Shown in pieces: positions 9,901-17,439 of a stretch of DNA of 64,000 nt. Within the stretch, counting starts at the first letter, position 1. The number at the start of each line of letters is the position of its first letter. The translations under genes and the position numbers were made by a program. The stretch is from DATMER01 sp031390755. GTDB taxonomy: Bacteria; Acidobacteriota; Thermoanaerobaculia; Multivoradales; UBA5704. Under the pieces are notes generated by a model. That model ran no database searches. It had not been told where the DNA came from and worked only from the letters and a program-made list of their open reading frames with translations. Where the stretch lies: contig JANMTS010000173.1 of the NCBI GenBank assembly GCA_031390755.1, positions 44,370 through 108,369 of the forward strand, in the 5' to 3' direction.

Positions 9901-10952
9901 GATTGACCTCCTGAGTCTCCAGGTGCGGTGAACAGATAGTGCTGGACCCGCCACTCCTCCCCGCCCGCCGCGCCGAACAGCTCCGCGCAGGCCAGAAAGA
10001 AGATCCGCCAGCGCTCCAGCCAGCGGCGCCCCTGGCCGGCGCCGTAGACCGTTTCGAACAGCGCAAGGATCTCACTCCGGGAGGCGTCCAGCCGGGCGAG
10101 CCAGGCCTCGGAGGTCTTCTGGTAGTGAATCCCGGAGACCGGCCACTGCTCGGTCAGGGCGAGCGGCTTCGGAATGGCCGGGAGCAGGCCGGCCGCGGGC
10201 ATCAGGCCGTCGGTGAAGAAATACCGGGCCATCCAGTCGCCGGAACCCTCGTCCTCGAAAGCATAGGTCAGCTCGCGGTGGCAGAAAACGTGAACGAAGA
10301 GATGGCCGCCGGGGACGAGCCACGACGCGATCCGACCGAACAGGACGGCGTAGTTCCGGACGTGCTCGAACATCTCGACGGAGACGATCCTCTCGAACCG
10401 ACCGGCGGGCTCGAAGCTGTTCACGTCCGCCACCTGGTGCCGGACGTTGCCGAGCCCCCGGCGTGCCGCCTCGGCGGCGATGAATTCGCCCTGGCTCCGT
10501 GAGTTGGAGACCGCGAGGATGCGGCAATCCGGAAAGCGCTCCGCAAGGTAGAGGCTCAGCGCACCCCAGCCGCATCCGAGGTCGAGCACCGTGTGGCCGT
10601 TCTCGATGCGGGCACGATGGGTGGTCGCGGCAAGCATCTCCTCCTCGGCTTCGGCGAGGCTGGAGACCCCTTCGGGCCACAGGCAGCAGCTGTACTTGAG
10701 ATGCGGACCGAGGACGCGGCGGAAGAGCTCCGCGGGCACCTCGTAGTGCTGGCGATTGGCGGCATCGGTCGAGAGCGCGACCGGCTCGGCGCTGAGGCGG
10801 GCCACCCATTGGGCCAGCCGAGCCTCGGGATCGGCCGGTGCCCGGCGCCATTCGTCCCGCAGCCGTTGCGCCAGCAGCCGGCGGATGCCGAAGCGGATCG
10901 CCGGGTCCGGCAGGAGGCCCCGATCGAGGAGGCCGGAAACGCCGGCAATCAT
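9897..10952 (-). CDS. SAM-dependent methyltransferase of the cyclopropane-fatty-acid synthase superfamily
   Basis: 351 residues. The SAM motif I is VLDLGCGWGALSLYLAERFP (about 135-154); the KYSCCLWPEG and FVHVFCHRELTYAFED blocks are typical of the Cfa-like paralogue that accompanies true Cfa. It probably methylates or otherwise modifies an unsaturated acyl chain at the membrane surface. The ATG at 10952 overlaps the stop of the upstream DUF2878 gene (TGATG), and its own stop overlaps the next start (ATGA), so translation is likely coupled. In Rhodobacter, a methylase of this general kind (UfaM) acts in furan fatty acid synthesis; equivalence here is not shown. Confidence 0.85.
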   Translation of the reverse strand: MIAGVSGLLDRGLLPDPAIRFGIRRLLAQRLRDEWRRAPADPEARLAQWVARLSAEPVALSTDAANRQHYEVPAELFRRVLGPHLKYSCCLWPEGVSSLAEAEEEMLAATTHRARIENGHTVLDLGCGWGALSLYLAERFPDCRILAVSNSRSQGEFIAAEAARRGLGNVRHQVADVNSFEPAGRFERIVSVEMFEHVRNYAVLFGRIASWLVPGGHLFVHVFCHRELTYAFEDEGSGDWMARYFFTDGLMPAAGLLPAIPKPLALTEQWPVSGIHYQKTSEAWLARLDASRSEILALFETVYGAGQGRRWLERWRIFFLACAELFGAAGGEEWRVQHYLFTAPGDSGGQS

Positions 10953-11491
10953 CACGCACCTCCGGCGCCGGGCGTCACAAGGGCCGGGACGCGCAGCATC
11001 AGGGGAAACGCGACGCCCCACTCCACCCCGATCGCCAGCAGGCTCGGCCAGGACGGCTCCGGAAAGGTCGCGGCCCCCATCCGCACGCCGGCCGCGTAGG
11101 CCACGGGGCCTCCGAACGCTCCCAGCAGCCCGGCGAGCCACGGCCGGCGCGCGAGCGCTCCGAGATTGGGCAGCCAGACCGCCAGGAGACACCAGAGCGA
11201 GGTGATCCACGGCGAGGCGATCCCGGGGACGAGCCCCGCACCGAAGCGCACGAGCCCCGCCGCCGCGAGAATCGAATCGGCGGCGGTCCCGGCGAGGCCG
11301 AGCAACGCGACCGCAACCGCCCAGCGGCCCCGCGCGCTCCGCTCCAGGCCCAGCGACCAGGCGGCGAGAAAGGCCGCGGTCAGAACCGGCCCGATCCAGA
11401 TCCAGCCGCGCGCGGCCGAGGCGACGGCTCCGAACCAGACCGCCTGATAGACCACGAACAGGCCCAGGGCCTTGAGCGCGTCACCCTTCAC
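10952..11491 (-). CDS. DUF2878 family membrane protein
   Basis: 179 residues with about five TM helices. It begins MKGDALKALGLFVVYQAVWFGAV and contains GLVPGIASPWITSLWCLLAV, a pattern I associate with DUF2878. Function is unknown, but the family is nearly always linked to cfa, DUF1365 and FAD-oxidoreductase genes, as here. Its start overlaps the cfa stop by four bases and its stop overlaps the next start, so it sits inside a translationally coupled operon. Confidence 0.8.
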   Translation of the reverse strand: MKGDALKALGLFVVYQAVWFGAVASAARGWIWIGPVLTAAFLAAWSLGLERSARGRWAVAVALLGLAGTAADSILAAAGLVRFGAGLVPGIASPWITSLWCLLAVWLPNLGALARRPWLAGLLGAFGGPVAYAAGVRMGAATFPEPSWPSLLAIGVEWGVAFPLMLRVPALVTPGAGGA

Positions 11492-12804
11492 GCCGAACCC
11501 CCGGACCTCAGGGCGCCCATCAGCGTCTGCCCGCGGAACTCAGGTCCGGCGAAAAGAATCTGGGCGTCGCCGATCACCCGCTCGCGGAAGCCCCCTTCGC
11601 AATAGCAGAGGTAGTACCGCCAGAGCCGGAGGAACCGCTCCGGGTAGCCGAGCGCGAGGATGCGGTCGCGCGCCGCTTCGAATCGGTCCCGCCAGTGCAG
11701 GAGGGTCTCCGCATAGTGCAGGCCGAGATCCTCCACATGCAGCGTGGTCAGCCGGCTGGCCTTGGTGGCCGCGGAGGCGAGCGCGGTCAGCGAGGGGATG
11801 AAGCCGCCCGGGAAGATGTAGCGCTGGATGAAGTCGACGTCCCGTAGCGCCGCCTCGTAGTTGCGGTCGGCGATGGTGATCGCCTGGAGCGCCACCAGGC
11901 CGTCGGGACGCAGCAGGCGGTCCAGGGCCGCGAAGAAGGTGGGCAGGTAGCGATGGCCGACCGCTTCGATCATCTCCACCGACACGATCTTCGAGTATCT
12001 CCCCGTCAGGTCGCGGTAGTCCCTCTGGAGGATCTCCACCCGGTCCGCCAGCCCGGCGTCAGACACCCGGCGGACGGCCACGGCGTGCTGCGACGGCGAA
12101 ATCGTGGTCGTGGTCACCCGGCAGCCATACCGGCCGGCCGCATGCATCGCGAAGCTCCCCCACCCGGTGCCGATCTCCAGCAGATGGTCGTCCGGGGTGA
12201 GCTGGAGCTTGCGGCAGAGACGGTCGATCTTGGCCTCCTGCGCCTCCTCCAGGGTGAGCCCCGGCCGCTCGAACAGGGCCGCCGAATAGGTCATCGACGC
12301 ATCCAGGAACAGCGCGAAGAAGTCGTTCCCGAGGTCGTAGTGGGCCTCGATGTTCTTCCGGCTCCCCGCGCGCGAGTTGGGGCGCAGCGCATGCCACGCC
12401 CGCGCGGCGAGGTGGCCGAGGCGCGCGAGCCCCGACTCCAGCTGGCTGGTCACGGTGTGGTCGCGGGCCATCACGCGCACCAGGGAGGTGAGGTCGGGGC
12501 TGTCCCACCAGCCGGCCAGATACGCCTCGGCGGCGCCCAGGCTGCCGCCGGTCGCGAGCTGCCGCCAGAAGCGGGGATCATGCACCGCCAGCTCGGCGCG
12601 CAGGCCGTCGGCGGGCGATCCAGCCGGGCGGCCGAGGCGCGTCTCCGTCCCGCCTTCGCGCAGCAGAAGCTCGCCGCCGGTCAGCCGCTCCAGGCGGCCG
12701 AGCACCAGGCGGCGGCTCAGCCCGGCTTCGGATCGGGAGACGGTGGATGAGGATGAAACGGGGCGCCGCGCAGCTTCAGCAGCACCGCCTGCCAGTAGAT
12801 CCAT
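11488..12804 (-). CDS. cfa: Cyclopropane-fatty-acyl-phospholipid synthase
   Basis: Transfers a methylene from SAM to the double bond of unsaturated phospholipid acyl chains at the inner membrane. 438 residues from the ATG at 12804. NIEAHYDLGNDFFALFLD and MTYSAALFE (about 150-178), the SAM motif HLLEIGTGWGSFAMHAA, and the C-terminal QRYIFPGGFIPS and WRYYLCYCEGGF blocks are characteristic. The ATG overlaps the upstream DUF1365 gene by 88 bases; a GTG at 12705, 12 bases after that stop, is a possible alternative that would drop 33 weakly conserved residues. Length and motifs agree with the family. The stop overlaps the DUF2878 start. Confidence 0.92.
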   Translation of the reverse strand: MDLLAGGAAEAARRPVSSSSTVSRSEAGLSRRLVLGRLERLTGGELLLREGGTETRLGRPAGSPADGLRAELAVHDPRFWRQLATGGSLGAAEAYLAGWWDSPDLTSLVRVMARDHTVTSQLESGLARLGHLAARAWHALRPNSRAGSRKNIEAHYDLGNDFFALFLDASMTYSAALFERPGLTLEEAQEAKIDRLCRKLQLTPDDHLLEIGTGWGSFAMHAAGRYGCRVTTTTISPSQHAVAVRRVSDAGLADRVEILQRDYRDLTGRYSKIVSVEMIEAVGHRYLPTFFAALDRLLRPDGLVALQAITIADRNYEAALRDVDFIQRYIFPGGFIPSLTALASAATKASRLTTLHVEDLGLHYAETLLHWRDRFEAARDRILALGYPERFLRLWRYYLCYCEGGFRERVIGDAQILFAGPEFRGQTLMGALRSGGSA

Positions 12805-13475
12805 AGGAAGATCCTCAGGGTCATCGCCGGGTACCGGAACAGGACCCGGCGCAGGGTTCGGGCATCCAGGGGGTGCCGCGCGAGCTGGAGCGTGGCGTCG
12901 AAGACCTTGCTCTCCCCCCGGAGGTTCTCCATGTGCACCAGGAGGCGCGGGCCGGGGGGCCGGATCAGCCAGCGGTAGTCGAGGTCCATGGGGAAGAAGG
13001 GCGAGACATGCAGCTCCTTCGGAAACCGCGCCTCCCAGGTGCCGCCGCGGTCGGCCTCCGGCGTCACCACGTAGAGATGACGCTCGTCCCACGGCGTGTT
13101 GGTGACCTCGCCCACCACCGCGGCCAGGGCGCCCGCGGCGTCATGGCAGTAGTAGAGGCTCACCGGATTCATCCGGAAACCGAAGGTGCGCGCGTTGGTC
13201 AACAGGCGGACCGCGCCCTCCGGCCGGCGACCCGTGCGCTCGGCGACGAGGCGGCGGACCCCTTCGGCCCACGGGAGAGCGGGATCGCCGAAATAGTCGC
13301 GGCGCCGGAGCCACGACAGGCCGGGCCTGTCGATGGAAAGCCATCGGCTCACCTTCCCCACCTGCGCCAGCTCGTCGAGGTCGACGTAGAGCATGAACAG
13401 CGGATAGGAAAAGCGGTGGCCGCGCGGCGCGAACCGGCGGTGGCGCACGGTTCCGAGATAGAGGGCGCTCTCCAT
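12717..13475 (-). CDS. DUF1365 family protein
   Basis: 252 residues. ESALYLGTVRHRRFAPRGHRF at the N-terminus and RTFGFRMNPVSLYYCHD (about 108-124) are the DUF1365 hallmarks. There is no signal peptide. Biochemical role unknown; members sit between a flavin amine-oxidase-like gene and cfa in many bacteria, exactly as here. I chose ATG at 13475 because it starts the conserved block 20 bases after the preceding stop. The basic, Pro-rich C-terminus overlaps the 5' end of cfa. Confidence 0.88.
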   Translation of the reverse strand: MESALYLGTVRHRRFAPRGHRFSYPLFMLYVDLDELAQVGKVSRWLSIDRPGLSWLRRRDYFGDPALPWAEGVRRLVAERTGRRPEGAVRLLTNARTFGFRMNPVSLYYCHDAAGALAAVVGEVTNTPWDERHLYVVTPEADRGGTWEARFPKELHVSPFFPMDLDYRWLIRPPGPRLLVHMENLRGESKVFDATLQLARHPLDARTLRRVLFRYPAMTLRIFLWIYWQAVLLKLRGAPFHPHPPSPDPKPG

Positions 13476-13495
13476 CGAATCGTCTCGCGGCGGCT

Positions 13496-14749
13496 TCAGG
13501 CGGCCCGCGCCGCGGCCTCGGCGACCGACTCGGCTGCACGCCGGCCGCTCCACAGTCCATCCTCATGGAAACCATGGCGCCAATACGCACCGCAGTAGTG
13601 CGTGCCGCGCCGCCCGCTGATCTCCGCCCACCGTTCCTGCGCGGCCACCGCCGCCGCGTCGAACTGCGGATGGGCCATCTCCTCCCGCCGGACCAGGCGC
13701 GACGGATCGATCTCCGCGGTGCGGTTGAGCGTCACGCACCAGGGCGTCTCGGTCGGCAGCGGTTGCAGCAGGTTCATGAGATAGGTGACTCCGAGGCTTT
13801 CGCTCCGGTCGAGCCGGACGTTCCAGCTCGCCCAGGCACGGCGGCGGCGCGGCAGGAGCGACGCGTCGCCATGCAGGGTTACGTCGCTCGCGCGGTACCG
13901 GATGGCTCCCAGCACCTCGCGCTCGGCCGGGGTCGGATCGGCGAGCGCGGCGAGCGCCTGGTCGCTGTGCAGGGCGAGGACGACCTGATCGAAGTGATGC
14001 GTCCCACCGTCCACCGAGATCTCGACCCCGGGCACCCCGGGATCAAGCCGGCGGATCGAGCGCACCGGGTCGCCGAGATGGAAGGTGGCGTCGAGCCGCG
14101 CGGTCAGCGCCTCCACATAGCTCCGCGAACCGCCACGCACCGTGCGCCACTGCGGGCGGTCGCGGAGGTCCAGGAGACCGTGCTGGCGGAAGAAGTTGAG
14201 AAGCGTCGCCGCGGGGAAGTCGAGCACGCGTTCGCGCGGCATCGACCAGATGGCGCCGGCCATAGGGAGCAGGTAGAGATGGACGAACGACCGCGGCAGC
14301 CGGCTCTCCCGCGCGAAGTCCGCCAGCGAGCGGCGGCGGCCGGCCTCCAGCTCCCGCGTCCCTTCCTTGTAGAAGCGCCACGCCCCGGCCGCGATCCCCC
14401 AGAACCGGGGATCGACCAGATTGCGCCGCCGCGCCAGGAGAGCGGAGACGCTCTCGCCGCTGTACTCGAACCCGGTCGCGGGATCGGACGCGCTGAAGCC
14501 CATGGAGCTCTCGACGGTCTCGACACCCAGCTCGTCGAGGAGCGCGCAGAAGCCCGGATAGTTCCGCCGGTTGTAGACGATGAACCCCATGTCCACCGGG
14601 AAGCGGCGCCCCCCCTCCTCCACCTCGGCGGTCAGCGCATGGCCACCCGCCCGGGGCGCCGCGTCGAACACATGCAGCTCATGGCGCCCCGAAAGCGACC
14701 TGGCCGCCGCCAGCCCCGCGATCCCCGCGCCGACAATCGCGATCCTCAA
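13496..14749 (-). CDS. FAD-dependent oxidoreductase (amine oxidase/desaturase-like), first gene of lipid operon
   Basis: 417 residues. The N-terminal dinucleotide-binding motif MRIAIVGAGIAGLAAARSLS is followed by HVFDAAPRAGGHALT, typical of the NAD(P)/FAD amine-oxidase superfamily. FPVDMGFIVYNRRNYPGF and the C-terminal RGTHYCGAYWRHGFHEDGL are the signature of the member paired with DUF1365 and cfa. The Rhodobacter homologue group includes UfaD, a flavin enzyme of furan fatty acid synthesis, so acyl-chain oxidation is a reasonable guess. It starts at TTG 14749, with GGAGG 8 bases upstream. It leads a six-gene operon running to 9448; no ChrR/RpoE regulator is visible in the window. Confidence 0.85.
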   Translation of the reverse strand: MRIAIVGAGIAGLAAARSLSGRHELHVFDAAPRAGGHALTAEVEEGGRRFPVDMGFIVYNRRNYPGFCALLDELGVETVESSMGFSASDPATGFEYSGESVSALLARRRNLVDPRFWGIAAGAWRFYKEGTRELEAGRRRSLADFARESRLPRSFVHLYLLPMAGAIWSMPRERVLDFPAATLLNFFRQHGLLDLRDRPQWRTVRGGSRSYVEALTARLDATFHLGDPVRSIRRLDPGVPGVEISVDGGTHHFDQVVLALHSDQALAALADPTPAEREVLGAIRYRASDVTLHGDASLLPRRRRAWASWNVRLDRSESLGVTYLMNLLQPLPTETPWCVTLNRTAEIDPSRLVRREEMAHPQFDAAAVAAQERWAEISGRRGTHYCGAYWRHGFHEDGLWSGRRAAESVAEAAARAA

Positions 14750-15164
14750 GAGCCGCCTCCGCCCGGGCGCAGCAGCCCCGTCTCCCCTGATTTCGTCGTC
14801 ATCAACCTACATACGCCCGGGCCGGCGCGGCGGATTAGCCCTTCCCTCCCCTCCCCGCGGGCGTTTCCAAGCGATCTCCGGGTCACCGCGCGGTGTGCGG
14901 CGGGAATTCCTCTCATCAGGGCGACGACCGCCCCGGCGGGCCACCGGGCTCTTCGTCGAGTTTGTCGATCTCCGTGGAGACGCTGAAGAAGCTCTCGGCC
15001 CGCAGGAAGAACCCATCCCGTGGCCGCTCCGAGTCGCTGCCAGGCAGTCTTACCTTGCCGCGCAGAAGGTAATCTCGCCGTGACGTAAGGTTACCCCGCG
15101 GCTGGTAATGTTGGAGCAGGGGTCCGCCGAGCGATGGAGCGCGACGTAAGGTTACCCGGGCTCT
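14750..15164. other. Gene-free region upstream of lipid operon with scattered AAGGTTACC motifs
   Basis: No convincing gene. The left part should hold the promoter of the 14749 operon, but I found no clear -35/-10 pair. From about 15050 two copies of the word GTAAGGTTACCC appear, heralding the repeats that follow. Confidence 0.5.
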
Positions 15165-15349
15165 GGGTGCCACCACCTCGCCGCCAGACAAGTTTCTCCA
15201 AGGCGAGGTAGGGCCACCCGAGCTCCGGGTACCACCACCTCGCTGCCAGGCAAGTTTCTCCATGGCGAGGCAAGGTCCCCGAGCTCCGGGTACCACCGCC
15301 TCGCTGCCCGGCAGGTTTCTCCATGGCGAGGTGAAGTCACCCAGCCCCG
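15165..15349. repeat. Three tandem copies of a 61-62 bp GC-rich repeat
   Basis: Copies begin at 15165, 15227 and 15288, each with GGGTACCACCNCCTCG (first copy GGGTGCCACC), then AAGTTTCTCCAT and GGCGAGG. Within each copy CCTCGC and GCGAGG form an inverted pair around about 20 bases, so each unit can fold. Copies differ by a few substitutions, so they are not an assembly duplication. No credible ORF spans them. Confidence 0.8.
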
Positions 15350-15490
15350 CCGACAAGTCACCCGGCAGTCAGGCAAGCTCGCCTCGTCGCGGGCAAGGTC
15401 GCCCGGTTGCAGCGCCAGACTACTCGCACCTCGGGGGAGATCACCTCACTGCGGGGTAAGGTTACTCGACGACCTGCAACGATACCCGGT
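15330..15490. repeat. Degenerate array with about 20-21 bp period
   Basis: Short related words (GAAGTCACCC, ACAAGTCACCC, CAAGCTCGCC, CAAGGTCGCCC, AGATCACCTC, TAAGGTTACTC) recur about every 20-21 bases. Spacings read 21, 20, 20, about 22, about 22 and 20. The core resembles AAGGTTACCC and recalls the 57054-57354 array in both period and core word. From 15491 to 15756 only isolated AAGGTTACCC and GGGTAAC words remain. Confidence 0.55.
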
Positions 15491-15685
15491 GAGGAGGTCC
15501 GCTGCCCTTACCGTGAGGTGGGATTCTTCAAAGACGAGGGAAGGGCGCCTGCCAGACGGCAAGGTTACCCGCAGGCCGGGTAACTCCACCCTGGGAGAGA
15601 TGGCCTCAACGAATTGGCCCGCCGAGATACCCGGTGTTGCTCCACGGTGTCCGCGTAGTCCGGCAAGGGACTCCGGGTGGCGCAG

Positions 15686-15741
15686 GGAAGATTGGGAAGG
15701 AGAATATCCGGCCGCTTCGCAGAGATCTCCTTGTGGATCTC
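15686..15741 (-). repeat. Copy 1 of a 56-bp coding-like repeat (partner at 18211-18266)
   Basis: On the minus strand it reads EIHKEISAKRPDILLPNLPC in an open frame without a start. It matches the second copy at about 86%, and most differences are at third codon positions. It lies just downstream of the ankyrin gene stop and looks like the remnant of a lost gene family rather than a non-coding repeat. Confidence 0.65.
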
Positions 15742-15756
15742 CTCAATGCGTCCGTT

Positions 15757-16470
15757 TCAATCGCAATTTCCGGCCGGCTTTTTCAAGCCGTGAGGCTTGC
15801 CGAGCAAGGCGCTTCGCATCGGCACCCGGTCCGGATGAATCCGGAACGGCCCGTAGCACAGGCGCCTCAGGATCGCATCCGGCCTTGCATACCAGCTGGC
15901 CCAGGCGAGCGGCGTGTCACCGTTCATGTCCTTCGCCTCGCGGTCCGCACCGGCCGCGAGCAGTTGATCGATCGTGGCTTCGCTGCCGAACGCCGCGGCA
16001 CGATGCAGCGTGGTCTCCCCCTTCGTCCGGCAATCCCGCATGAAAGCTCCGGTCTCCACCGACGGCTTCGTCACCCGGTGCGGATCTGCACCGTGAGCCA
16101 GAAGGACGCGGACCACGAAGTCGTGCCGGCTGCGGTCGGGGGTGCAGAGCGCGGAGTGCAGCGGCGTCTCCGCCGTGTCGTGAGCGCCTGCGTTCACGTC
16201 GGCGCCGCTCTCGATCAGGAATTCGCAGAGCTGCCAGTGGCCATGAAACGCCGCGCCGTTCAGCCCGAGATTCTCGCCAAGGGAGGTCAGCGATTCGCCG
16301 CTTCCGAGCAGGAACCGGATCGCGCTCACTTCGCCGTAGTAGGCGCACCACTGCAGCAGCGGGGTGCCGTCCCCGGTCTGGGAGTTGGCAGACGCTCCTT
16401 GAGACAGGAGATCCCAGACCAGGTCGGTCCGGCCGTCGGCGATCCGCGCGAGGAGACTGTCTTTCGTCAT
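15757..16470 (-). CDS. Ankyrin-repeat protein, third gene of a TA operon
   Basis: 237 residues with about five ankyrin-like repeats: DGTPLLQWCAYYGEVSAIRFLL, LNGAAFHGHWQLCEFLIESGADVN, ETPLHSAL with VVRVLLAHGADPH, ETTLHRAAAFGSEATIDQLLAAGAD and GDTPLAWASWYARPD. Ankyrin stacks bind proteins; the target is unknown and no signal peptide is seen, so it should be cytoplasmic. The ATG at 16470 is only 6 bases past the stop of the PIN-domain toxin gene, so the three genes antitoxin-toxin-ankyrin are probably co-transcribed. That pairing makes a modulator of the toxin conceivable, but this is inference. Confidence 0.82.
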   Translation of the reverse strand: MTKDSLLARIADGRTDLVWDLLSQGASANSQTGDGTPLLQWCAYYGEVSAIRFLLGSGESLTSLGENLGLNGAAFHGHWQLCEFLIESGADVNAGAHDTAETPLHSALCTPDRSRHDFVVRVLLAHGADPHRVTKPSVETGAFMRDCRTKGETTLHRAAAFGSEATIDQLLAAGADREAKDMNGDTPLAWASWYARPDAILRRLCYGPFRIHPDRVPMRSALLGKPHGLKKPAGNCD

Positions 16471-16476
16471 TGTGTA

Positions 16477-16878
16477 TCACTCGGCCGGCGCAGTGGCCCA
16501 CAAGGCGCCGCGATAGTGCTCGTGGATGTCGCGGTCCTTGGTCACCAACGGCACCTCTCGTAAGGAAGCCTGGCTGACGATGAGCCGGTCGAAGGGATCG
16601 CGGGTCCAGCTCAGATCGAGCGCGTGCCGCGCGACCTCGGGAAACGGCAGGTCGCAGACCTTCAGGCCGAGATCTCGGCCGAGGATTTCGAGAACTTGCT
16701 GGACCGGATCGGTGAACCGCCCGATCTCGATGAGATATTGCAGCTCGACGAGCGCCATTGGCGAAATCAGCAATTCGTTCTCGTTGAGAGCCTGCCGGGC
16801 CGTGGCGGGAATTCGCTCGGCCTGACCGGCGTAGAGCCACACCATGACGTGGGTGTCGAGGTAGATCAGGGACGCCAT
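16477..16878 (-). CDS. PIN-domain ribonuclease toxin (VapC family)
   Basis: 133 residues. The acidic PIN residues are visible: D8 in IYLDTHVMVWLY, a Glu in ALVELQYL (about 44), Asp residues in SWTRDPFDRLIVSQA (about 90-95) and VTKDRDIHEHY near the C-terminus. VapC enzymes cleave RNA in a metal-dependent way when free of antitoxin. It overlaps the antitoxin gene by 13 bases and is followed by an ankyrin gene after 6 bases, making a three-gene unit. Length and motifs fit an intact toxin. Confidence 0.88.
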   Translation of the reverse strand: MASLIYLDTHVMVWLYAGQAERIPATARQALNENELLISPMALVELQYLIEIGRFTDPVQQVLEILGRDLGLKVCDLPFPEVARHALDLSWTRDPFDRLIVSQASLREVPLVTKDRDIHEHYRGALWATAPAE

Positions 16879-17081
16879 TCCTTCGACCAGTCCATGTGGA
16901 CAATGTCTTCCGGGTCACCGACCAGACAGTCCCGCCGCTTCAGGTTGTCGAGTTTGTCGCGCAGAGGCTCGGGTGCGATACGCAGCGTCCTCCCCTTGCG
17001 CTCGATCTCCAGCGGCACTCCGGTGTCGAGCACCTGGTCGAGGAGCTGATAGATGTTCTGGCGCAGCTCAGATACGGTCAC
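16866..17081 (-). CDS. Antitoxin, Phd/YefM-like
   Basis: 71 residues: MTVSELRQNIYQLLDQVLDTGVPLEIERKGRTLRIAPE resembles the DNA-binding N-terminal half of Phd/YefM antitoxins, followed by a C-terminal tail ending in MDWSKEWRP likely to wrap the toxin. It begins at GTG 17081 with AAGGAGG 8 bases upstream. A promoter and two palindromes lie just upstream, consistent with autoregulation by the antitoxin-toxin complex. Confidence 0.82.
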   Translation of the reverse strand: MTVSELRQNIYQLLDQVLDTGVPLEIERKGRTLRIAPEPLRDKLDNLKRRDCLVGDPEDIVHMDWSKEWRP

Positions 17082-17108
17082 GGCGAGAACCTCCTTACAA
17101 GCCGTTCC

Positions 17109-17153
17109 AGGCTAACGCGGAGTCGTACGACTGTCAAGAGCTCGATCGTACGA
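17109..17153 (-). promoter_or_regulatory. Promoter and twin operators of the Phd/VapC/ankyrin operon
   Basis: On the minus strand TTGACA (17137-17132) and TAGCCT (17114-17109) are 17 bases apart. Two perfect copies of the palindrome TCGTACGA (17123-17130 and 17146-17153) sit 23 bp apart, flanking the -35 box. This is the layout expected for antitoxin autorepression. Confidence 0.7.
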
Positions 17154-17437
17154 CCAAACCGAGCGTGAGGACGAGTTGGGGATGGGCGGGCTCCAGGGCC
17201 GCCTCGTCGATGGCGAGGGCGCGCTCGAAGAGGGGGCGGGCGGCGGCGTCCTCGCCGAGATCCACGCGGGCGATCCGGTAGAGGCCGAGCGCGATGTCTT
17301 GCGGGAGTTGAGAGAGCTCAGGGAGGCGGCCTTTTTCGTCGGGCAGGCTGAGCTGCACCGGCAGGCCGTGCCGGCGCTCGACCCCCGCGCAGACGTCACG
17401 GAGGGCTTCGGCCAGGCCGCGGCGCTCCAGGATGGAC
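17134..17437 (-). pseudogene. Chimeric remnant: histidine-kinase fragment joined to a TPR fragment
   Basis: An open minus-strand frame without a proper start reads LERRGLAEALRDVCAGVERRHGLPV and LPQDIALGLYRIA, the dimerisation/ATPase boundary of a HisKA_3-type sensor kinase. It then switches to AARPLFERALAIDEAALEPAHP, a TPR unit of the kind in Ser/Thr-kinase TPR proteins, and stops at 17134. The two halves belong to different families, so this is a fused scrap of two genes. It fills the gap between two TA modules, and its 3' end now carries one operator of the next operon. Confidence 0.65.
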
Positions 17438-17439
17438 CC

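Noticed and set aside
11488..13092. 534-codon reading of cfa from the far upstream start
   Set aside because: The extra N-terminal part overlaps the conserved DUF1365 gene in another frame and is low complexity; Cfa similarity begins after 12804.
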